A DNA stretch of 64,000 nucleotides from Planctomycetaceae bacterium (GTDB lineage Bacteria > Planctomycetota > Phycisphaerae > SM23-33), in NCBI GenBank assembly GCA_039680605.1, contig JBDKTA010000022.1:1-64000 (forward strand). The letters run 5' to 3'. A program made the translations under genes and the position numbers. Below, piece by piece: positions 51,565-62,236 of this stretch. Under the pieces are notes generated by a model. The model did not search any database and was not told where the DNA came from. It saw nothing but the letters and a program-made list of their open reading frames with translations. Positions within the stretch are counted from its first letter, which is position 1. Each line of letters opens with the position of its first letter.

Positions 51565-54287
51565 TGCAGCCCCCCCTGCCCCGAGGCCGCCTGAATGACC
51601 CCCCAGTCCGGCAGCGACAGGCCCGGAAGGGCGGGCAGGCCCTTGGGCAGCGCCGCCACGCCCCGCGGCAGCGACGGGCGCAGCCGCACCTGGAGCTTGA
51701 TGGCCACGCCCTGCACCAGCAGCACGACGCGCCCGCCTTCGTCCACGCGAAGATCTCCGGCGTCGTCGGGATTGATCGCCAGATGCGGCGGCGGCGCCAG
51801 TTGCGCCACGCCCGGCGCCAGATTGCTCAACTCGTCTGAGCCAAACGCCAAGTACGCCGGAATCACCAGCCACTGCCCGACGCGGCGCTCGAACGGCGGG
51901 GGGATGTCGCCATAGTACGCGCGGCGGTTGTCGGCGGCGGTCGTGATGACTACCCGCCCGGGGTCGCCGCCGATGAGAGGCCCGGCGACCTCGATCTGGA
52001 ACTTGTTGAACGCCTGGGCGGAGTTCCAACCCGGCGCCCACGCGCGGGCGATGAGTTCCGGCGGCGGCTGCGTCTGCACACCCTCCATCGAGAACGCCAG
52101 CGGCGTGTCGACGTCCTGCGGCGGCTGGGGCTCGACCACGCCCGCGGCGGCGTGCATGGCCGTGCGCCCGCTGTAGCGGTGCGGCTGGCGAGCGACGCGC
52201 AGGCTGTCGATCCGCAGCGACGGCGACGGCGGCATGTCGGCCGCGCCCGCCAGCACAGGAACGTCCCGCGCCATTTCCTCCAGCACCTCCTGCCACCGCT
52301 GCCATGGCGCCAGCTCGAACTGCCCGGCGGCGTGAGCCAACCGCCCCAGCCACTTCCAGCTCTCAAGCACGTCGCCGCCGGGTACGAAGACCTGGAAGAA
52401 GCGCTGGGCACGCGTCTCGTTGTTGACGAGCGTGCCGTCGCCTTCGGCGAAGGTGGCCGCCGGCAGGACCACTTCGGCGCGCTGCGTCGTGGCATGGGTC
52501 ACGCAGTCGATGGCGATGACGTGCCTGGCCCGGTGCAGCAGTTCGTCAATGACCTCCTTGGACGCGTGGCCGTAGAGGTTGCTCTCGACCACCAGCAGCG
52601 ACTCGGCCCGGCCTTCGCGGAAGGCAGGCAAGGCGGCTTCGATATTGTCTGCCGGGATCATCGCCAGGCCCATGCTGTTGCACGCCGGAAGGGTGAACGA
52701 CAGTCGCGTCTCGGGGCGTTTCCTGCGCAGGGCCCAGGCGACATTGGCCGCGGCGTAGAGAACCGAGTCGCTGCCGCAGGCGATTCCGGAGACTACCAGC
52801 GGGCGCTGCCCTTCCAGAAGCGCCTGGGCGATCCGGGCGGCCAGGTCGATCATTTCCGGCGGCAGATGCTCCACGTCGGGGGCGTCGGGGTCGATGCGGT
52901 GGGCGACGGCGAACCCGAGGCGGGCGACGTCCTGCGGGGCGGCGCGGCAGGTGGCGGTGGCGATGTCGTCCAGTTCCGTCCAGTCCGGCGAGACGATGAA
53001 GAACGGCCCGCGCTGGATCTGGATCGCCTCGCGAATGGCGACGTCTTCCCAATCCGGCAGATTGTGATGCGCCCGCGCCTCGGCGATGGGCTTCTCCAGC
53101 ACCGCCTGGCGCAGCGCCAGGGCGAGCATCGGGGCGGTGTTGTACACGTCCTCGCCCAGCACCAGCACCGCGTCGGACGAGTCCGCCTCGCGCAGCGAGG
53201 CCGCCGGACAGGGCCCGTCGCGCAGGATTTCCTGGATCAGCCCCGCCAGGCGATAGTGCTCGTGCGTCATCCCGTGGAGGAAGCGGTTGGCCCCAACCAG
53301 CCGCCGCAGGGCGACGTTGGTCTCCAGCGACGCCCGCGGCGAGCCCACCCCCAGCACCTTGCCCCCGCGCAGGATCTCCGCCGCCCGCGCCAGCGCCTCG
53401 CCCGGCGAGGCCTCCTGCAGCCGCCCGTCGCGACGCACCATCGGCGTGCGGATGCGGCGCGGCGAGTTGACGAACTCGTAGCCGAAACGCCCGCGGTCGC
53501 ACAGGAAGTATCCGTTGACGTCGGAGTGGTATCGCGACAGTATGCGCCGCAGCGTACCGTACCGCTCGCCGGGGATGGTGTTGCACCCGACGGCGCAGTG
53601 AACGCAGATCGACGGCGCCGTCTGAAGATCCCACTTGCGCGTGTAGTGGCGGGCCAGCGTCTTGTCGGTGAACACCCCCGTCGGGCAGACCTCCACCAGG
53701 TTGCCCGCAAAGACGCTCTGCAGCGCGCCGTCGCTGGTGCGGCCGAAGTACACGTGGTCGTGCCAGCCCATGGCCGTCAGGTCGCGCCCGCCGGCGAAGT
53801 TGCGGTAGAACCGCACGCAGCGGTAGCACTGGATGCAGCGATTCATCTCGTGCGTCAGCAGCGGACCGAGATCCTGGTTGCGGAACGTGCGCTTGGCAAA
53901 GCGCGTGCGGCGGTAGACGTGGCCGGTCATCACGGTCATGTCCTGCAGGTGGCATTCGCCGCCTTCGTCGCAGACGGGGCAGTCGTGGGGGTGGTTGAGC
54001 ATCAGCCACTCGATGACCTTGCGGCGGAACGCGACGGCCTCGGCGTCGCTGATCGAGACTCGCATGCCGTCGGCGGGAGCGGTCATGCAGGCCATGACGA
54101 TCCTGCCGGGGTCGTCGTCGCGGCGAAAGACTTTCACCGCGCACTGGCGGCACGCCCCGACGGAGTGAAACGCCGGATGCCAGCAGAAATACGGCACGTC
54201 AAACCCCAGCGACAGGCAGGTGTGCAGCAGGTTCTTCCGCAGGTCGGCGAAGTCGAAGGCCTTATTTTCGATGTAGATCCGGGGCAT
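51561..54287 (-). CDS. nuoG: NADH-quinone oxidoreductase subunit G
   Basis: A 908-residue subunit. The N-terminal [2Fe-2S] domain has CRQC and the [16 protein letters not shown] motif (His-ligated N5-type plus N1b clusters). It is followed by [10 protein letters not shown], and then CVHCAVGCN, which fits the extra N7-type cluster found in some bacteria. The large C-terminal part is a molybdopterin-oxidoreductase-like domain without cofactor. Start 54287 (GGAG upstream) gives [13 protein letters not shown]; the longer frame covers nuoF on the same strand and is an artefact. Confidence 0.94.
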   Translation of the reverse strand: MPRIYIENKAFDFADLRKNLLHTCLSLGFDVPYFCWHPAFHSVGACRQCAVKVFRRDDDPGRIVMACMTAPADGMRVSISDAEAVAFRRKVIEWLMLNHPHDCPVCDEGGECHLQDMTVMTGHVYRRTRFAKRTFRNQDLGPLLTHEMNRCIQCYRCVRFYRNFAGGRDLTAMGWHDHVYFGRTSDGALQSVFAGNLVEVCPTGVFTDKTLARHYTRKWDLQTAPSICVHCAVGCNTIPGERYGTLRRILSRYHSDVNGYFLCDRGRFGYEFVNSPRRIRTPMVRRDGRLQEASPGEALARAAEILRGGKVLGVGSPRASLETNVALRRLVGANRFLHGMTHEHYRLAGLIQEILRDGPCPAASLREADSSDAVLVLGEDVYNTAPMLALALRQAVLEKPIAEARAHHNLPDWEDVAIREAIQIQRGPFFIVSPDWTELDDIATATCRAAPQDVARLGFAVAHRIDPDAPDVEHLPPEMIDLAARIAQALLEGQRPLVVSGIACGSDSVLYAAANVAWALRRKRPETRLSFTLPACNSMGLAMIPADNIEAALPAFREGRAESLLVVESNLYGHASKEVIDELLHRARHVIAIDCVTHATTQRAEVVLPAATFAEGDGTLVNNETRAQRFFQVFVPGGDVLESWKWLGRLAHAAGQFELAPWQRWQEVLEEMARDVPVLAGAADMPPSPSLRIDSLRVARQPHRYSGRTAMHAAAGVVEPQPPQDVDTPLAFSMEGVQTQPPPELIARAWAPGWNSAQAFNKFQIEVAGPLIGGDPGRVVITTAADNRRAYYGDIPPPFERRVGQWLVIPAYLAFGSDELSNLAPGVAQLAPPPHLAINPDDAGDLRVDEGGRVVLLVQGVAIKLQVRLRPSLPRGVAALPKGLPALPGLSLPDWGVIQAASGQGGLQ

Positions 54288-54289
54288 GC

Positions 54290-55573
54290 CTATCTCCACG
54301 GACAGCGATGCTCGCTCAGGTGCCGCTCGATGTCGCCGCGGAAGTATTGCAGGGCGCTGCCCAGGGGCATCATCGCCCCCGGCGCCAGGGCGCAGAACGT
54401 GTTGCCCGGGCCCAGCAGGCGCGCGTGCTCCTCGAGCACCTGCAGGTCCTCGTCGCAGCCGCGACCGGCTTCGATCTCCAGCAGCGACTTGAGCACCCAG
54501 GGCAGACCCTCGCGGCAGGGCGTACACCAGCCGCACGACTCGCGGGCAAAGAACTGCTCCAGGCTGATGAGCATGCTGACCGGGCAGGTCCGGTCGTCGA
54601 GCACGATCATGGTGCCGGTGCCCAGGTTGCTGCCGGCGGTGCTCACCGAGGCGAAGTCCATCCGCACGTTGACGTGCTTTTCCGTCAGAAACGCCGTCGA
54701 ACCGCCGCCGGGCAGCAGGCCCCGCAGCGCGTACCCGCTCGCCATGCCGCCGGCGTGCTCGTGAAGAATCTCCCCCACCGTCGTGCCCATGGGCAGCTCC
54801 CACAGCCCCGGCCGCGCCACGCGACCGGAAGCGCCGTAGATCTTCGTGCCGCCCTCGCTGGTATGCGAAAGGTCGAGGAACCACTGCGGGCCGTGCGCCA
54901 GGATGTGCGGGACGCAACTGAGCGTCTCGACGTTGTTGACCGCGGTGGGCTTGCCCCACAGTCCGCTGGTGGCGGCGTAGGGCGGCTTGGAGCGCGGGAC
55001 GGCGCGCTGGCCTTCGAGGGCGTTAAGCATGCCCTCCTCCTCCCCGCACATGTACCGCCCCGCGCTGACGTGCAGATGCACGTCCAGATCGAAGGACGAG
55101 CCCAGGATGTTGCGCCCCAGCAATCTGCCCCCGTACGCCTCGGCGATGGCTCGAAGCATCGCCGCCTGCGCCTTCTTGTATCCCCAGCGCAGGAAGATGT
55201 ATGCGGCCTTGGCCTCGATCGCGTAGGCGGCGATGGTGGCTCCCTCGATCACCTGGAGCGGGTTGCCCTCGAGCAGCCAGCGGTCTTTCATGGTGCCCGG
55301 TTCCATTTCGTCGGCGTTGCAGACGACGTACTTGGGCCCCAGTTCCGGCTGACCCATTGGCACGAAGCCCCACTTCTTGCCCGTGAAAAAGCCCGCCCCG
55401 CCGCGCCCGCGCAGGTTCGACTTCTCCACCTGGTGCTGCACCTGCCCCGGCTCGAGCTTCAGCGCCGCCCGCAGACCGGCGTATCCACCGCCGGCTTGGT
55501 ACTCCTCGAGCGTCAGCGCGCGGCGGTCGGGGCGGATGAGCCCTGTCAGCGGTTTGGCGTCAGGGTCAGGCAT
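54290..55573 (-). CDS. nuoF: NADH-quinone oxidoreductase subunit F
   Basis: A 427-residue NADH- and FMN-binding subunit. The glycine-rich NADH site is RGRGGAGFFTGKKWGF, the FMN region is YVVCNADEMEPGTMKDR, and the N3 [4Fe-4S] motif is ESCGWCTPCREG with a distant Cys in NTFCALAPGA. The canonical ADESEPGT reads ADEMEPGT. ATG 55573 overlaps the nuoE stop by 8 nt. Confidence 0.96.
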   Translation of the reverse strand: MPDPDAKPLTGLIRPDRRALTLEEYQAGGGYAGLRAALKLEPGQVQHQVEKSNLRGRGGAGFFTGKKWGFVPMGQPELGPKYVVCNADEMEPGTMKDRWLLEGNPLQVIEGATIAAYAIEAKAAYIFLRWGYKKAQAAMLRAIAEAYGGRLLGRNILGSSFDLDVHLHVSAGRYMCGEEEGMLNALEGQRAVPRSKPPYAATSGLWGKPTAVNNVETLSCVPHILAHGPQWFLDLSHTSEGGTKIYGASGRVARPGLWELPMGTTVGEILHEHAGGMASGYALRGLLPGGGSTAFLTEKHVNVRMDFASVSTAGSNLGTGTMIVLDDRTCPVSMLISLEQFFARESCGWCTPCREGLPWVLKSLLEIEAGRGCDEDLQVLEEHARLLGPGNTFCALAPGAMMPLGSALQYFRGDIERHLSEHRCPWR

Positions 55574-56030
55574 AACGCTCCAGGATCTCGTCGACCGTGT
55601 CGGCGGTCAGGTCGTGGTGCAGGTCCTCGTCGATCATCATCGCCGGCGCGTGGTCGCAGTCGCCCAGGCATGCCGAGGGCAGCAGCGTGAACCGCCCGTC
55701 GGTGGTCGTCTGCCCCAGGTCGATGCCCAGCCGCGTCTTGAGGTGCTCTCGCAGCGGCTGATATCCCATAATCCAGCAGCTCACCGAATCACAGATCAGG
55801 ATCACGTGCCTGCCCACCGGGCGGCGGAAGATCAGGCTGTAGAAGGTGGCGATGCGGTCGACCTCCTCGGCCGTGACGTTAATGATGCCGGCGATGTCAT
55901 GGACGGCCTCGGTGGAGACCCACCCGCGGCTGCGCTGGACGATCATCAGCGCCTCGGGCAGGGCGGCGCGGCGCCGCTCGTAGTGCGACAGGCACACCTG
56001 GATCTCCCTGATTTCCTCGTCTCGCAGCAC
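55566..56030 (-). CDS. nuoE: NADH-quinone oxidoreductase subunit E
   Basis: A 154-residue thioredoxin-like subunit with the N1a [2Fe-2S] ligands in CDSVSC and, 40 residues later, CLGDC. The N-terminal half has the usual helical VSTEAVHDIAGIINVTAEEV. Start is a GTG at 56030 with GAGG 7 nt upstream; this choice removes a long artefactual extension over nuoCD. Confidence 0.93.
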   Translation of the reverse strand: MLRDEEIREIQVCLSHYERRRAALPEALMIVQRSRGWVSTEAVHDIAGIINVTAEEVDRIATFYSLIFRRPVGRHVILICDSVSCWIMGYQPLREHLKTRLGIDLGQTTTDGRFTLLPSACLGDCDHAPAMMIDEDLHHDLTADTVDEILERYA

Positions 56031-56038
56031 GGTTTTCC

Positions 56039-57814
56039 TCAGCGATCTACGTCGGCCAGCACAAAGTCTATGCTCCCCAGCAGGGCGACCAGGTCCGGGA
56101 TCAGTCCCCCCCGCGCCATCATCGGCACCATCTGGATGTGCGCGAACGACGGCGCGCGAATCCGCGTGCGGTACGACCAGTTCTGCCCGTCGCTGATGAG
56201 GTAATAGCTGCTCAGCCCCTTGGCGCCCTCGACAGTTGCACACGCCTCGCCGGGCCCGATGACCGGTCCCCAGCTCACAGCCAGGAAGTGCGTGATGAGC
56301 GTCTCGATGTCGTGCATGGTGCGGTCCTTGATGGGCGGCGTGGCCAGGGGGTGTCGGGCCTTGTAGTCGCCGGGGGGCATGTGGTCGAGGCACTGGCGGA
56401 TGATGCGCAGGCTCTGGCGCATCTCCTCGACATGTACGACAACGCGGTCGTAGCAGTCGCCGTCGCGCCCGGCGGGGATGTCGAACTCGAACTGCTCGTA
56501 ACCCCCGTACGGGGCGACCTTGCGAAGGTCCCAGGCCATTCCGGTGGCTCGGAGCATCGGCCCGGTGGCGCCCCACCGCAGGGCCTGGTCCGTCGACAGC
56601 GGCGCGACCCCGCGCGTGCGGGCCTTGAAGATGCGGTTCTTGAGCACCATCGCGTCGTACTCGTCCAGGCGGGCGGGCAGGTAGTCGAGAAAGCCCCTCA
56701 CCAGCCCCTGCCAACCGTCGGGCAGGTCCTGCGCCACCCCGCCGATGCGGAACCAGCCCGGATGCATCCGCGCGCCGGTGATCGCCTCGGCCACGTCCAG
56801 CGCCCGCTCTCGGTCGGTGAACATGTAGAACACCGGCGACATCATGCCCACGTCCTGCACCATCGTGCCGTAGAAGACCAGGTGGCTGATGATGCGGTAC
56901 AGTTCCGCCAGCATGATGCGGATGACCTTGGCACGGTCTGGCACGTCGATGCCCGCCAGCGTCTCCACGGCCATCACGTACGGAAAATTGTTCAGCACGC
57001 CGCTGAGATAGTCGACGCGGTCGGTGTAGGGGATGTAGGTGTGCCACGTCTGGCGCTCGCCCATCTTCTCGGCGCCGCGATGATGAAATCCTATGTCGCA
57101 GACGGCGTCGTCGATCTCCTGGCCGGACATTTTGGCCACGATCCGCAGCACGCCGTGGGTGCTGGGATGGTGCGGCCCGATGTTGAGGTACATGTGCTCG
57201 AACTGACCGCCGTCGCCGGCGGACATCCCCCACTGCTCGGGGCGGAACTGCATCATCTCCTCAAGGCTGGCGGCCTCGGCGTCGTCCATCTTGAACGGAC
57301 CCATCTCCGTCGCCCGCGCGACGTGGTCCTTGCGCAGCGGGTGCCCGGTCCACCAGGGGGGCATGAGCAGCCGCCGCAGTCGCGGGTGCCCCTGGAAGCG
57401 CACGCCGAACATGTCGAAAACCTCTCGCTCATACCAGTCGGCGCTGGGCCACAGGTCGGTCACCGTCGCGATGGCGGGCTCGTCGCCCTCGAGGGCGGCC
57501 TTGAGACGCACCTGGCGATTGTTCTTCAGCGAGCGCAGGTGGTAGAGCACGGTAAAGTCCGACGGGGGCTGCCCGGGTCGGTGGTGGCGCCGGCGCTCGT
57601 CGATGGCGGTCAGGTCATAGAGCATTTCGAGCCCCCCGCCGGCGTCGCTGCGCAGATACGCCAGCAGCTCCGGCGCCGCCTCGGCGGGTCCCCAATAGGT
57701 TGGCACGCCGTCGGTTGTGGGCTGCACCGAGACCGCCCCTTGCGGGCAGCAGGCCTGGAGCCCCTGCTGCATCGGGTCGGGCAGTTCGTGCGTGGGCGGC
57801 GCGGGCAGTTTCAT
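56039..57814 (-). CDS. nuoCD: NADH-quinone oxidoreductase fused subunits C and D
   Basis: A 591-residue fusion. The C part (about 1-180) has [20 protein letters not shown] and [10 protein letters not shown]. The D part begins near [20 protein letters not shown] and contains [16 protein letters not shown] and [12 protein letters not shown]; its C-terminus is complete ([12 protein letters not shown]). The D subunit lines the quinone-reduction site. Fused C-D genes are known from several phyla. Start 57814 overlaps the nuoB stop (ATGA). Confidence 0.95.
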   Translation of the reverse strand: MKLPAPPTHELPDPMQQGLQACCPQGAVSVQPTTDGVPTYWGPAEAAPELLAYLRSDAGGGLEMLYDLTAIDERRRHHRPGQPPSDFTVLYHLRSLKNNRQVRLKAALEGDEPAIATVTDLWPSADWYEREVFDMFGVRFQGHPRLRRLLMPPWWTGHPLRKDHVARATEMGPFKMDDAEAASLEEMMQFRPEQWGMSAGDGGQFEHMYLNIGPHHPSTHGVLRIVAKMSGQEIDDAVCDIGFHHRGAEKMGERQTWHTYIPYTDRVDYLSGVLNNFPYVMAVETLAGIDVPDRAKVIRIMLAELYRIISHLVFYGTMVQDVGMMSPVFYMFTDRERALDVAEAITGARMHPGWFRIGGVAQDLPDGWQGLVRGFLDYLPARLDEYDAMVLKNRIFKARTRGVAPLSTDQALRWGATGPMLRATGMAWDLRKVAPYGGYEQFEFDIPAGRDGDCYDRVVVHVEEMRQSLRIIRQCLDHMPPGDYKARHPLATPPIKDRTMHDIETLITHFLAVSWGPVIGPGEACATVEGAKGLSSYYLISDGQNWSYRTRIRAPSFAHIQMVPMMARGGLIPDLVALLGSIDFVLADVDR

Positions 57815-58440
57815 AGCGCCTCCGGCGACGGCAGGGAGCCCATTCCGGCGCGGGCGTCTCGCTTGAGGTCGCGCTGGCAGGGCAGGGGTCCGCGCGTGAC
57901 GCCCTGCGGGCCGGCCAGCCAACTCAGCGGGCGGCGTTCGTTGCCGACAGCGTCTCGCAGCAGGAGCAGGCCGTTCATGAACGCTTCGGGGCTGGGGGGA
58001 CAGCCCTGGATGTACACGTCGACGGGCAGAAACGAGTCGACGCCCTGGACGACGCTGTAGATGTCGTACATGCCTCCGGAGTTGGCGCACGAGCCCATCG
58101 AGATGACCCATCGCGGTTCCATCATCTGCTGGTACAGCCGCACGATCACCGGGGCCATCTTCATGAAGACCGTTCCGGCGATGACCATCACGTCGGCCTC
58201 GCGGGGCGTGGAGCGGATGACCTCGGCCCCGAAGCGGGCGATGTCGTATCGACTGGTGAGGCTGGTGGCCATTTCGACATAGCAGCACGAGAGTCCGAAG
58301 TTGAACGGCCAGAGCGAGTTCTTGCGTCCCCAGGCGACCATCTTCTGAAGGCTGCCCAGGAGGACTCCGGCGCCGCCGGAACGTCCGTCAGGCGCCCCGG
58401 AAGCATGCCCCGCCGCTTGGTGCCCGCCGCCATGTTTCAC
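57811..58440 (-). CDS. nuoB: NADH-quinone oxidoreductase subunit B
   Basis: A 209-residue subunit holding cluster N2. The ligands appear as the tandem CC in [12 protein letters not shown] in [12 protein letters not shown], and C in [13 protein letters not shown]. The N-terminus carries ~30 extra Gly/Ala-rich residues and the C-terminus a short tail. ATG 58440 overlaps the nuoA stop (ATGA). Confidence 0.95.
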   Translation of the reverse strand: MKHGGGHQAAGHASGAPDGRSGGAGVLLGSLQKMVAWGRKNSLWPFNFGLSCCYVEMATSLTSRYDIARFGAEVIRSTPREADVMVIAGTVFMKMAPVIVRLYQQMMEPRWVISMGSCANSGGMYDIYSVVQGVDSFLPVDVYIQGCPPSPEAFMNGLLLLRDAVGNERRPLSWLAGPQGVTRGPLPCQRDLKRDARAGMGSLPSPEAL

Positions 58441-58880
58441 GATATACTCCCCTCATCGTCGGGCGATCGTGGATGGGTCGTGGCCGAGGCGCTCCAGTTC
58501 AGCGCGCCGACGCGCCACAGGTAAAACCAGGCCAGGATCAGCAGCGCCGAGACCATCGTAACCAGTATGAATCCGGGCCAGCCCGTCTGCCTCATGGCCA
58601 CCGCCCACGTGACGAACAGGACGATCTCCAGGTCGAAGATCACGAAAAAGATCGCCACCAGGTAGAAACGAGGCGCCAAGCGCAGGCGCGACCCGCCCGT
58701 CGGGACCATGCCCGATTCGTACTGCTCAGCCGTGGCACGCTGGCGGTGGCGCTGGCCCAGCACGTGCGCCAGACCCAGCATGCCCGCCACCATCGCCAGC
58801 ACCGCGGCGGCATAGACGGCCAGAGGCCACTGCGGTCCGCCGGCGTCCTGGACCGTTGCCAGAAGTAATGTCACATGCAC
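58437..58880 (-). CDS. nuoA: NADH-quinone oxidoreductase subunit A
   Basis: A 147-residue three-helix membrane subunit with YESGMVPTG (where many homologues have YECG), the [19 protein letters not shown] helix and a third helix [18 protein letters not shown]. It begins the operon nuoA-B-CD-E-F-G-H-I-J-K-L-M-N. No clear promoter is seen in the 208-bp gap upstream, which also serves the divergent 896-residue protein gene. Confidence 0.93.
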   Translation of the reverse strand: MHVTLLLATVQDAGGPQWPLAVYAAAVLAMVAGMLGLAHVLGQRHRQRATAEQYESGMVPTGGSRLRLAPRFYLVAIFFVIFDLEIVLFVTWAVAMRQTGWPGFILVTMVSALLILAWFYLWRVGALNWSASATTHPRSPDDEGSIS

Positions 58881-59074
58881 TCTCCACCGCCACAGGCAAA
58901 AGACACCAATTATATGCAGGACATCCGCCCTCCCTCGCCGCGGCCGCGATTACCACAAAGACCAAGAGAAGTGCCCTGAAAATCTTCTTCCCCCGGCCGC
59001 TGCGGCGGCGTACTACACTTCAGCAGCATCTAGGAATGACATCCGTTTAATTAGCCGATAACGGTAGGGACTGG

Positions 59075-59092
59075 ATGACGCCACAGCTATGA
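59075..59092 (+). CDS. Possible 5-codon leader ORF overlapping the next start
   Basis: ATG ACG CCA CAG CTA TGA encodes MTPQL. Its TGA overlaps the ATG of the 896-residue protein (ATGA), and GGGA lies before it. The main ATG has no ribosome site of its own, so coupling through this mini-ORF is possible, though chance cannot be excluded. Confidence 0.35.
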   Translation: MTPQL

Positions 59093-61779
59093 GCCGACAT
59101 TATTCTCAGCAGACCTGCCGCGAACTGGCTGCGGCTTTCGATCAGCAAAACCTGATCCGCCCGATGCGCGTCACGCGCTTCGAGAGCGGGCAGGTCCTCA
59201 CGTACGACGTGACGGGCGTCTGGCCGGCGCGCAAGGCACGCGTAGGTCTGGTCGTCGAGCGATTCGTCGGCGGCGGTTTTGCCGGGCAGGTATACCAGGT
59301 CACGGTCAACTCCATTGACGCCCCTGACGGCCCCGTCGCCGGCCTGAGCGTCGGCGCCAAGTGCGCCATGAAGATCCTGGTTCCTCCTTCCCGCGGTGCA
59401 GAGGCGTTTAGAAATGCCGTCTACTTCGCCGGCTTCCAGGCGCCGTTCGCCCTGCAGGTGAACCCCGCCGCCGCACGTGCCGGGGCGCTGTGGCAGAAAT
59501 TCATCCGCCGCGCCGCTGCCCTGAGACTGGGCAGCGAGCAGGCCGTCGTCGACATCTTCTGCACCTTCGTCGACCCCGCGCTGGGCAGTTGCGGCGAGTT
59601 AAGCGAGTGGATCAACGGCCGCACCTGGCGCTTCGAAGCCAACGACCACCTGGACCTGCTGGCGCTATGGCGACGCGGCAAATTGCAGGACGCCGCCGAG
59701 GCCGGTTCGGCAGAATACCGGGCCAAGCGGCAGTTCATGGCCGACTTCGTGACGCTGCTGCACGACATGGGCGCCCACGAGTTCGCCCGGCAGTACGAGT
59801 GGTCGACGTGCAAGAGCCAGCCCAACTGCCTCAAGCGCCTCGAGACTGAAGGCAGGCCGGCCGAGGGACTCACGGCTGTCGATTTCCGCGCCGGTCTGGC
59901 GCTGCTGGCGTGCCTGCCGATGAGCCCGGGCGACTTCAAGCTCATCGGCAAGGGGCTTGCACGAGGCCGCCTGGTCCAGTTCGACCGCGGCGACCTGCGC
60001 AAGCTCGACGCTTTCATCGTCCGCCATCGCGAACACTTCGCCGACATGCACGACGCCCTGGCCGAACTGCGGGCCGACGAGGAAATCTATCGCAACAGCC
60101 AGATCGACCTGGCCGGCAACCACGTTCGCCTGCTGCACAGCCGCCGCCTTTGGGCGGGCATCGCCGACGCGACGGTCAACGGCTGGCGAATCAGCAATGT
60201 CATCGATGACGCCTGCGCCGCCTCGTTGAAGCGCAGCCGCCTGCGCGTGGTGCTGTTCGCCCTGGCAGGTTGGCTGGGCGTTGCCGGTGTCGCCGCCGCG
60301 GCGGGTGCGGCAGTGTGGGCGCACATAGGCGGATTCCTCAATATCACGCTGGCGGCCGGGCTGGGCGTTGGCGCCGCGGCGTTGGTTTTCGCCGGCAGGG
60401 CCGTCCGCACGCTCTGGGGCCGCGGCGACTACCGCCGCCACTGGGGCAGAGTCCTGACGAGCTTCGACTACTTCACCCGCGCCATGCGCGGGCGCATGAT
60501 CGAACGGATGATCGAATGGGTCCGGGCTCTGCGCGTGGATTCACGCCACGCCCGCCAGTTTCTCCAGCAACCCTGGCGGCAGATCTATCACCTGCCACTG
60601 TCGGTAGCGCCGGTGTTTCTGCACCGCCTGTTAAGCGACGCCACGTATGCTGTGACGTTCATCAAGGGCATCGTGCTGCGCCCGGTGCAGTTGTACTTCA
60701 ACCCCTCGTTGCGCGAGCAGTGGATGCGCGACATGGTCGCCGACGGCCACGCCCATGGAATGCTCAGCGACGCCGACCGCGACGCCATTCTCTCGCGACT
60801 GGGCGAACCATACATCCAGAAGTATCTCAAGTGCCTGGCGGTACACGTCTGCACGCTGCCGATCACGCAGGTGGTCTCCCTCGCCATTGCCGTCTGGTAT
60901 GTGCTGAGCAATCCGCAGATGAAATGGGAGCAGGCCTGGGGCGTGGCGGTGGGCATCCTGGTGTTCTTCCAGGTCATCCCGGTCTCGCCGGGGTCCCTGG
61001 CGCGCGGGCTGTATGTGCTGTACATGGTCATCCGCGAGCGCAGCGTCAAGGACTACAACATCGCCCTGTTCCTGGGATTCTTCAAGTACATCGGGTACCT
61101 CGCCTTCCCCATCCAGATGGCGTACCGATACCCCGAGCTGTCGCGATTCATGGCCGGGCACTGGGCGACCGGGGCGGTGCATATCGTGCCGGTCTTCGGC
61201 GAGCGCGGGGCTCTGCTGGAATACGGCGCATTCAATCTTTTCTACAACCGCCCGCTGACGTTGCGGCGGAAGATGGGCGAGCGCGCGGCGCAGCGCCGCA
61301 GCCTGCCCGTACGCCTGTGGCACGTGGCGCCCGTCGCCGTGGCGACGACCGCTCTGCTGATCGGCGCCGATTTCGGCTTCCGCCGCCTCATGAACGATCT
61401 ACCCCACCTGCGCGAGATCGCGGTGTGGGTCATGTGGCCGGCGCTGGCGGTGGGAATGCTCGTGGCGGGGCTGGCGGGCAACATGTCGCCTCTGCGCCGC
61501 GTCGCCTGGGCGGCGATGACGGGTGTGATCATCGGACTGCTCTACACCTTGGCGCACTGGGGCCTGGAGCAGTGGCTCGAACCGCCGCGCCTGGGCGTGT
61601 GGGAAACCCTCTGGGAGATCACCGAGAGCTTCATGAAACGCGGGTTCTTCATCGGCGTTTTCGCAATGATCGGGGCCGTGCTGGAAGAACTGTTCGTCTT
61701 CAGGAAGACCCCGCACGCGACGGCAGCCGCCCTGCCCCTACAGGCACCCGCCCTGGCAGAAGGCGTAGCGGAGCAATAG
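59089..61779 (+). CDS. Large membrane protein with a kinase-like N-terminal domain
   Basis: An 896-residue protein I do not recognise as a named family. Residues ~45-300 look like a protein-kinase-like fold: VVERFVGGGFAGQVYQVTV resembles a glycine-rich loop, AKCAMKILVP an ATP-anchoring Lys strand, and LLHDMGAHEFARQYEW followed later by RLVQFDRGDLRKL may be catalytic/DFG-region equivalents, although a canonical HRD is not present. Residues ~390-440 hold a hydrophobic pair of helices, and ~590-880 several more (ITQVVSLAIAVWYVLSN, WGVAVGILVFFQVIPVSPGS, VLYMVIRERS..., VWVMWPALAVGMLVAGLAG). Its 3' end overlaps the convergent pgpA by 42 bp. Confidence 0.62.
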   Translation: MSRHYSQQTCRELAAAFDQQNLIRPMRVTRFESGQVLTYDVTGVWPARKARVGLVVERFVGGGFAGQVYQVTVNSIDAPDGPVAGLSVGAKCAMKILVPPSRGAEAFRNAVYFAGFQAPFALQVNPAAARAGALWQKFIRRAAALRLGSEQAVVDIFCTFVDPALGSCGELSEWINGRTWRFEANDHLDLLALWRRGKLQDAAEAGSAEYRAKRQFMADFVTLLHDMGAHEFARQYEWSTCKSQPNCLKRLETEGRPAEGLTAVDFRAGLALLACLPMSPGDFKLIGKGLARGRLVQFDRGDLRKLDAFIVRHREHFADMHDALAELRADEEIYRNSQIDLAGNHVRLLHSRRLWAGIADATVNGWRISNVIDDACAASLKRSRLRVVLFALAGWLGVAGVAAAAGAAVWAHIGGFLNITLAAGLGVGAAALVFAGRAVRTLWGRGDYRRHWGRVLTSFDYFTRAMRGRMIERMIEWVRALRVDSRHARQFLQQPWRQIYHLPLSVAPVFLHRLLSDATYAVTFIKGIVLRPVQLYFNPSLREQWMRDMVADGHAHGMLSDADRDAILSRLGEPYIQKYLKCLAVHVCTLPITQVVSLAIAVWYVLSNPQMKWEQAWGVAVGILVFFQVIPVSPGSLARGLYVLYMVIRERSVKDYNIALFLGFFKYIGYLAFPIQMAYRYPELSRFMAGHWATGAVHIVPVFGERGALLEYGAFNLFYNRPLTLRRKMGERAAQRRSLPVRLWHVAPVAVATTALLIGADFGFRRLMNDLPHLREIAVWVMWPALAVGMLVAGLAGNMSPLRRVAWAAMTGVIIGLLYTLAHWGLEQWLEPPRLGVWETLWEITESFMKRGFFIGVFAMIGAVLEELFVFRKTPHATAAALPLQAPALAEGVAEQ

Positions 61780-62235
61780 CTGCGAGGCGATATTGGCGTA
61801 AACGCCGGCGGCGATGTCGTCCAGCAGCACACCCCACCCGCGCGGAAGACGTTCACACTGCCGCGCCGGCGGAGGCTTGAGCACGTCGAAGACGCGAAAA
61901 GCCGCAAACGCCACCGCGGCCGCCATCAGCCAACCGCGCCAACCCTCGCCCAGCGGCAGCAGGAGCAGCGCCAGCGATTGGCCGGCCCATTCGTCGATCG
62001 TACACTGGCTGGGATCTTTGCTGCCGAAGCATTCTTCGCAGTGCCGCCCCCAGGCCACGCACGCCGCCGACGCCAGCGCCGCAATGACGATCAGCGTGCC
62101 GTTGACGCAGACGCCCCGCCCGCCGCTGCCCCAGGCCACGGCCAGAAAAACGACGCACACTGCTGCCGAGCCCCACGTGCCCGGCGCGATCGGCAGATAA
62201 CCCGTCCCCAGCCCGCTGAGGATGAACTTGCGCAT
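61738..62235 (-). CDS. pgpA: Phosphatidylglycerophosphatase A-type protein
   Basis: A 165-residue membrane protein with TGYLPIAPGTWGS at the N-terminus, then CTIDEWAGQSLALLLLP, FRVFDVLKPPPARQ and GWGVLLDDIAAGVYAN, the conserved acidic blocks of PgpA. It dephosphorylates phosphatidylglycerol phosphate, the step after PgsA, whose gene precedes it by 1 nt. Its last 42 bp overlap the convergent 896-residue protein gene. Confidence 0.92.
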   Translation of the reverse strand: MRKFILSGLGTGYLPIAPGTWGSAAVCVVFLAVAWGSGGRGVCVNGTLIVIAALASAACVAWGRHCEECFGSKDPSQCTIDEWAGQSLALLLLPLGEGWRGWLMAAAVAFAAFRVFDVLKPPPARQCERLPRGWGVLLDDIAAGVYANIASQLLLRYAFCQGGCL

Positions 62236-62236
62236 C

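Noticed and set aside
54288-54959. Upstream extension of the nuoG frame by 224 codons
   Set aside because: It overlaps nuoF on the same strand and shows no family similarity. MPRIYIEN at 54287 has a ribosome site and a normal NuoG N-terminus.
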